Of a DNA stretch of 15,188 nucleotides, positions 11,858-15,188 are shown in pieces (the first letter of the stretch is position 1; each line of letters opens with the position of its first letter). Source of the DNA: an uncultured Clostridia bacterium (GTDB lineage: Bacteria > Bacillota > Clostridia > Christensenellales > Borkfalkiaceae); assembly GCA_947629605.1 (NCBI GenBank), contig CANREK010000004.1:1-15188 (forward strand), given 5' to 3'. The notes beneath the pieces were generated by a model. The model did not search any database. It was not told the origin of the DNA and saw nothing but the letters and a program-made list of their open reading frames with translations. The position numbers were made by a program, and so were the translations under genes.

Positions 11858-13209
11858 TAATTCGCTTCCACCGTGTTCACATCCGACAAGTCGGCGAAGG
11901 CATAGGTGTCATCAAAGGTCAAGCGGATCTCGGCCCTGCCCGAAAGGGTGACGGAGCCGTCCCGCGAGACTTCGTCGAACTCCGTGACATGCAGCAAGAC
12001 GGCGGTGAGCTCTTTCTCCCTGTCGAAGCGGAGCGAAAAGGTCATCTTGGCCTCGCCCGAGCAGTACGGCGTTTCCCCCGTAAACCACGCGTAGAGATAG
12101 TCGATCGCGGCGCCGACGGGGTCGATATTCAACGAATTGAGAAATCCGCCGAACTCTTTGAGGAGCGCATCGACCTTGGCCGTCAACGCCTCGCCTTGGA
12201 GCTTTTCGCCGTCCTCGCCGTCGGTGAGGGGGGTGAGCGAGAGCACGTTCTCCAACGTGAGGTCGCCGAGCCGCGTGACGCCCTCGAAGCGATTTTTCAT
12301 GGGAAGTTCGGCATAGTAGCTCTCCGAGGCGACGATCTCCCTGAAATAGGGATAGAATTCCTTGTCGCCGCCGTCGGGGAACATGCTCTTGTAGTCCGCG
12401 AGGAAGGGCAGTGCGGTCACTTCCCTTGCGGTGACGCCCCGAAAGAGCGTGGAGAAGGCAACGTCCATATATTGATTGGAGAGCAGTTCCTCCACGGTCA
12501 TCTGCGGGGTAGCGACCGTCCCCATGAGGATGTTGAGCTCGTTGAGGATCATCGAGAGCGCCCCCATGGGATCATACGTCATCTCGTAGCCGTCGGAGGT
12601 CTCCGAAAGGATCATGCCGCCCGTGAGTTCGGGCAGGTTCATGGCGAGTTTTACGGCGAGGGAAACGGGCATCGTGATCGCGCCCTTCTCCGAGGTGTAG
12701 CGGGTGAGCGCGGGGCCGTTCTCCCCCTTGTAGGCCGCAAGGAGTTCGCCGAACTCCCCCGCCGCGACGCCGACATTCTGCCATGTGTCCGTCCCGTAAC
12801 AGACGGTATCGCCGCGGAGAAAGCCGAGCGCAAAGGCCCCTTCCCCCTGCGTCACAAAGGCGTCGGCGCAGAGCTCCGCATCGGCATAGCGGAAATGGGT
12901 CTCGACGGAATAGTCGCCCGCGGCCCTCTTGTCCCCCATCGTGCAGACGACGTCGTGCAGGGAGATCTCGCACTTCCCGCACTCCATGACCGTGGCGAGC
13001 ACGCGCTCGACGAGGGACTGTTTCAGAGAAGCGGCATCTTCGGCCGTGTCCCCGTCGTCCCCTTTTTCGGGCTCCGTTTTGGGGGGATCCTTTGGCTGGG
13101 TGCTGCCGCCCGAGGGTTGGTCCTTGGCGCCGTCCGAGTTGCAAGCGGCAAGGGAGAAGGCGCCGAGCGCGATCATTGCCGCAAGGATCAAGCTCAAAAG
13201 TTTTTTCAT
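11857..13209 (-). CDS. Lipoprotein of unknown family, paralogue of the next upstream gene
   Basis: The 450-aa product has a lipoprotein signal: MKK, hydrophobic core 4-20, lipobox LAAC with C23 as the lipidated residue. A Pro/Lys/Glu/Asp-rich linker follows (24-58), then a soluble extracellular part. The stretch about 126-270 (TWQNVGVAAGEF, PELTGGMILSETSDGYEMTY, VEELLSNQYMDVAFSTLFRG) lines up with the 477-aa neighbour, as do the ends (TYAFADLSDV with SYTFKDLKGM), so the two arose by duplication. It has six further cysteines (77, 80, 89, 114, 137, 383) that the paralogue lacks at matching places. Start 13209 gives the signal peptide and has GAGGG 8 nt before. A longer frame to 13275 adds 22 residues ahead of the signal and is rejected. 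No clear promoter is seen between it and the terminator at 13274-13303, so it may rely on read-through. Confidence 0.87.
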   Translation of the reverse strand: MKKLLSLILAAMIALGAFSLAACNSDGAKDQPSGGSTQPKDPPKTEPEKGDDGDTAEDAASLKQSLVERVLATVMECGKCEISLHDVVCTMGDKRAAGDYSVETHFRYADAELCADAFVTQGEGAFALGFLRGDTVCYGTDTWQNVGVAAGEFGELLAAYKGENGPALTRYTSEKGAITMPVSLAVKLAMNLPELTGGMILSETSDGYEMTYDPMGALSMILNELNILMGTVATPQMTVEELLSNQYMDVAFSTLFRGVTAREVTALPFLADYKSMFPDGGDKEFYPYFREIVASESYYAELPMKNRFEGVTRLGDLTLENVLSLTPLTDGEDGEKLQGEALTAKVDALLKEFGGFLNSLNIDPVGAAIDYLYAWFTGETPYCSGEAKMTFSLRFDREKELTAVLLHVTEFDEVSRDGSVTLSGRAEIRLTFDDTYAFADLSDVNTVEAN

Positions 13210-13273
13210 GAGAGTTCCCTCTGTCCGATGTGTTTTTCCTTTGCGGGAAACGGACCGTCTCTCCGCATTTATC

Positions 13274-13303
13274 AAAAAAAGCCCGCATATGCGGGCTTTT
13301 TTT
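13274..13303. terminator. Perfect 30-bp palindrome acting as terminator between the two lipoprotein genes
   Basis: Seven A, GCCCGCAT, ATGCGGGC, seven T: both halves are exact complements with no unpaired centre. It starts 8 nt after the stop of the 477-aa gene on the minus strand and would terminate in either direction. Its position means the downstream lipoprotein is expressed at a lower level or from an unseen promoter. Confidence 0.92.
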
Positions 13304-13311
13304 CGGTGATG

Positions 13312-14745
13312 TTACGCAATGACCCCGCTGCTCTGGGTCGCGACGTCCATATACTTCATGCCTTTGAGGTCCTTGAAGGTATAGGAATCGAGCGCTTCGA
13401 GCTTATACACGCACGTCATATCGACGGAGAAGCTGTCCGTTCCGCTCGTGCTGATCGCGAAGGGATCGATGTTGTATTCCATGCTCTTGAACTTCTTGTC
13501 TGCGCCGAAGTTGAGGGTGATCTTTGCCCCGAGGTTTGCGCTCGCGGTGTCGCCCGATTGTTCGTTCACGATCTGGCAGATGCCGTTGATGAGGTTGTCT
13601 TTGACTTTGGCAAGATAGCCCTTGACCATATCGATGTACTTCGTGACATCGCCCTTCTCCACGCCATTATCAGGTGCAGCCGTGTAGGCGAGCTCGTAGA
13701 TCGTGAGTTCGCCGAACGTCGTTGCCTTGACGGGGCTGTCGGAATCGCCTTCGAGGGTGGCGCCGAGCGTGTCGGCATAGAGATCCTTGTTCGAAGCAAG
13801 GCCCTTGACGTAGTCGTACACGGACTGTCCTTCCGCCGCCGCGGGAAGAAGTTCCTTGACCTGAGGCGCCATTTCAAGGACATCCAAGTCGAGGATCTGC
13901 TTCGCCGTGATCCCGTTGAAGAGAGTGGTGAAGAGATTCTTGATGAGGTCTTTATTGAGGAGTTCGTTCACCGTCGTGTCGGCGGTGACGTTCTCTGCAA
14001 ACACGCCGAGGTTGTTGGCGAGGGTTTGAAGCGCCGCAACGAGATCATAGGTGATCGTGTAGCCGCCGTCCGCCGTCTTGACTTCTGCGCCGCCCACGAG
14101 TGCGGGAATGTTCGCAAGAAGAGACTTGACGAGATCGATGGGGATCATTTCGGCAATGGCCGCAACCTGACCGCCCATGGCAGCGCCTGGCGCCCCTTCA
14201 CCGGGCGTACCGCCGGGCAGAGCCGTGCCGCTCGACGACTGACGGATGAGAGATACGCCGCTTTCCGTGTTTTTGAGTTCCGCATAGAGATTATCCCAAT
14301 TACCGGGTGTCACCTTGGCGGTTTCCCATGTACCGCTCCCCATATAGGTATAGTCCTCGCGCATGAAGGCCAACACATAGCTGCTGCCGCCTTCGGATGA
14401 CGAGGTCGCCGCGTCGGACATCATCATCGTGAGGTCGGCGGTGATGTCCGACTCTACGAGATGAGCGTACATATCGATCGTGGCGCTGAGGTCTCTCAGA
14501 GATGACGAAGCCTCGCCGCTGGAATCGAGATTGAGACGCGCGTTGAGGTGCGCATATTCGAGCGGCATCGTCGCCATGTTGTTCAGGAGCTCCTTTTGGG
14601 TCGTGTCCGTGATTTGGAGCTGTCCGTCGTTCTTTCCGCCGTTGTCGCTATCCTTGTCGTTCTTGCTGTCGCAACCGGCAAAAGCGAACGTCGCGCCGAC
14701 AGCCATGACGGCCGCAAGCGCAAGACTTAAAAACTTCTTTTTCAT
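13312..14745 (-). CDS. Lipoprotein of unknown family, upstream paralogue
   Basis: The 477-aa product has a signal peptide MKKKFLSLALAAVMAVGATF and lipobox FAGC with C25; Phe at -3 is unusual but the rest is standard. A Lys/Asp/Asn/Gly-rich linker (26-42) and an acidic soluble part follow. Blocks shared with the 450-aa neighbour: FMREDYTYMGSGTWETAKVT (127-146), IPALVGGAEVKTADGGYTIT (213-232), VNELLNKDLIKNLFTTLFNG (259-278). A Gly/Pro insert (about 173-192) is specific to this copy. I recognise no domain; the strand-rich end (407-460) suggests a beta-sheet fold such as carriers of hydrophobic ligands have, but that is guesswork. AAGGAG lies 7 nt before the ATG at 14745. Two tandem promoters precede it, one with a C10 tract in its spacer. 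No transporter genes accompany it. Confidence 0.9.
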   Translation of the reverse strand: MKKKFLSLALAAVMAVGATFAFAGCDSKNDKDSDNGGKNDGQLQITDTTQKELLNNMATMPLEYAHLNARLNLDSSGEASSSLRDLSATIDMYAHLVESDITADLTMMMSDAATSSSEGGSSYVLAFMREDYTYMGSGTWETAKVTPGNWDNLYAELKNTESGVSLIRQSSSGTALPGGTPGEGAPGAAMGGQVAAIAEMIPIDLVKSLLANIPALVGGAEVKTADGGYTITYDLVAALQTLANNLGVFAENVTADTTVNELLNKDLIKNLFTTLFNGITAKQILDLDVLEMAPQVKELLPAAAEGQSVYDYVKGLASNKDLYADTLGATLEGDSDSPVKATTFGELTIYELAYTAAPDNGVEKGDVTKYIDMVKGYLAKVKDNLINGICQIVNEQSGDTASANLGAKITLNFGADKKFKSMEYNIDPFAISTSGTDSFSVDMTCVYKLEALDSYTFKDLKGMKYMDVATQSSGVIA

Positions 14746-14763
14746 ACTGTTTCTCCTTTTTCG

Positions 14764-14786
14764 TAATTTGGAAATTATCCAAATTA
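14764..14786. promoter_or_regulatory. Operator-like inverted repeat at the lipoprotein promoter
   Basis: TAATTTGG (14764-14771) and CCAAATTA (14779-14786) form a perfect 8-bp inverted repeat with a 7-bp centre. The second arm overlaps the -10 box and the centre covers the expected transcription start near 14776. It could bind a dimeric repressor; as RNA only part of it would be in the proximal transcript. Confidence 0.55.
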
Positions 14787-14811
14787 TAGCACCCCCCCCC
14801 CTGCCCGTCAA
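14783..14811 (-). promoter_or_regulatory. Proximal lipoprotein promoter with a ten-base homopolymer in the spacer
   Basis: TTGACG (14806-14811), 17 bp, TATAAT (14783-14788), with TGC before the -10. The spacer contains ten consecutive C on the plus strand (14792-14801). At the present tract length the spacing is exactly the optimum, so this copy should be on. Confidence 0.85.
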
Positions 14812-14884
14812 GCGTTTTGCACAATGATTTTTGTTTTTTCAGTCTCGGCTTCCGATTTTGGGGATTCGGGAGTTGTGTGATATT

Positions 14885-14913
14885 ATTATAGCTATTTTCA
14901 AAAATATTGTCAA
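14885..14913 (-). promoter_or_regulatory. Distal lipoprotein promoter, perfect consensus
   Basis: TTGACA (14908-14913), 17 AT-rich bp, TATAAT (14885-14890) on the minus strand. Transcription would start near 14878, giving a leader of about 130 nt that contains no ATG before 14745 and crosses the homopolymer tract. A small stable RNA from this promoter is conceivable, but I see no terminator before the gene. Confidence 0.8.
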
Positions 14914-14994
14914 CAAAATCGAATCGTAAAATTTTTCCTCTCTTCGATTTTCTTTTGAGGCAAGGGGGAATGAACTTTTTCAACATTCTCGCTG

Positions 14995-15188
14995 CCCCTT
15001 GTAGGGGAAGTGCCCTGAGCGTAGTCGAAGGGCAAAGGGGTTTCAAAACCCCTCAGTCTCGGCTACGCCTCGACAGCTCCCCTACACCACCCCACAAAAA
15101 TACTGCGTCTTTTTGTGGGGACCCCGAGGGGCGCCAAGAAAATAAGGTGATGGTTCGACGGAGCTACTTCGTCGCTACGCTCCTCGTG
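14995..15188. repeat. Hairpin-rich intergenic repeats, family B copy 2 and a truncated family A-like copy
   Basis: Palindromes in order: CCCCTTGTAGGGG (about 14996-15006), TGCCC with GGGCA around GAGCGTAGTCGAA (15011-15034), GGGGTTT-CA-AAACCCC (15037-15052), CCCTCAGTC...GACAGCTCCCC (15050-15082; the head also seen at 9923-9950), CCCCACAAAAA with TTTTTGTGGGG (15090-15120, a strong hairpin), and GGAGC with GCTCC (15160-15183). The last part shares TCGCTACGCTCC with 1872-1883 and runs off the window. No gene is visible here; 14914-14994 shows nothing I can name. Confidence 0.7.

Noticed and set aside
11701..14400. 899-codon open frame on the plus strand across both lipoprotein genes
   Set aside because: It is antisense to two genes with signal peptides, ribosome sites and paralogy, and runs through a repeat cluster and a terminator. 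Long open mirror frames are expected at this GC content.
14814..14880. Small RNA gene from the distal lipoprotein promoter
   Set aside because: There is no terminator or strong stem before the proximal promoter, so a long leader of the lipoprotein message is the simpler reading.

Overview
The window looks like chromosomal DNA from a GC-rich, spore-forming Firmicute of the class Clostridia. The basis is CotF-family spore coat genes, strong AGGAGG-type ribosome binding sites, consensus sigma-A promoters, lipoproteins with Firmicute-type signal peptides, a CdaR/PucR-type regulator, and a DUF3343 gene beside a TIGR01977-type cysteine desulfurase. A gut Christensenellales-like lineage would fit, but that placement is inference. 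I see no phage, transposase, CRISPR array, rRNA or tRNA gene.

Layout. 1-209 (-): first 69 codons of a GlmU-like sugar nucleotidyltransferase/acetyltransferase. 232-888 (-): a small spore-coat operon (64-aa helical protein, CotF-like protein, Lys-rich 34-aa microprotein) closed by a terminator. 932-1549 (-): endonuclease III (nth). 1550-1928: intergenic repeats with several hairpins. 1929-3324: divergent DUF3343 carrier-like gene and cysteine desulfurase. 3326-3905: two small divergent unknown genes around a symmetric promoter region. 3897-6219 (-): CdaR/PucR-like regulator followed by an S41 (C-terminal processing) protease with one membrane anchor. 6414-7991 (+): polytopic membrane protein behind a perfect sigma-A promoter. 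8052-9800 (-): aspartyl-tRNA synthetase. 9860-10299: hairpin-rich repeats and an AT-rich 7-bp tandem array. 10301-11566 (-): RecD/Dda-like SF1B helicase. 11602-11856: another repeat cluster. 11857-14745 (-): two tandem, full-length paralogous lipoproteins of unknown family. 14746-15188: two tandem promoters for the lipoproteins, then more repeats.

How the genes relate. Most are housekeeping (DNA repair, translation, helicase). The local units that hang together are the spore-coat operon, the desulfurase/DUF3343 pair (probable sulfur or selenium delivery), the regulator/S41 pair, and the lipoprotein pair.

The points most worth a second look: (1) a run of ten C/G bases exactly fills part of the 17-bp spacer of the lipoprotein promoter, a classic layout for slippage-driven phase variation. 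(2) Three genes (nth, the 87-aa gene at 3642, the helicase) have TACAAT exactly 6 nt before the ATG and no usable Shine-Dalgarno, suggesting leaderless mRNAs. (3) A terminator-like hairpin holds the ribosome binding site of the spore-coat operon. (4) Intergenic repeat copies differ by paired, structure-preserving changes.
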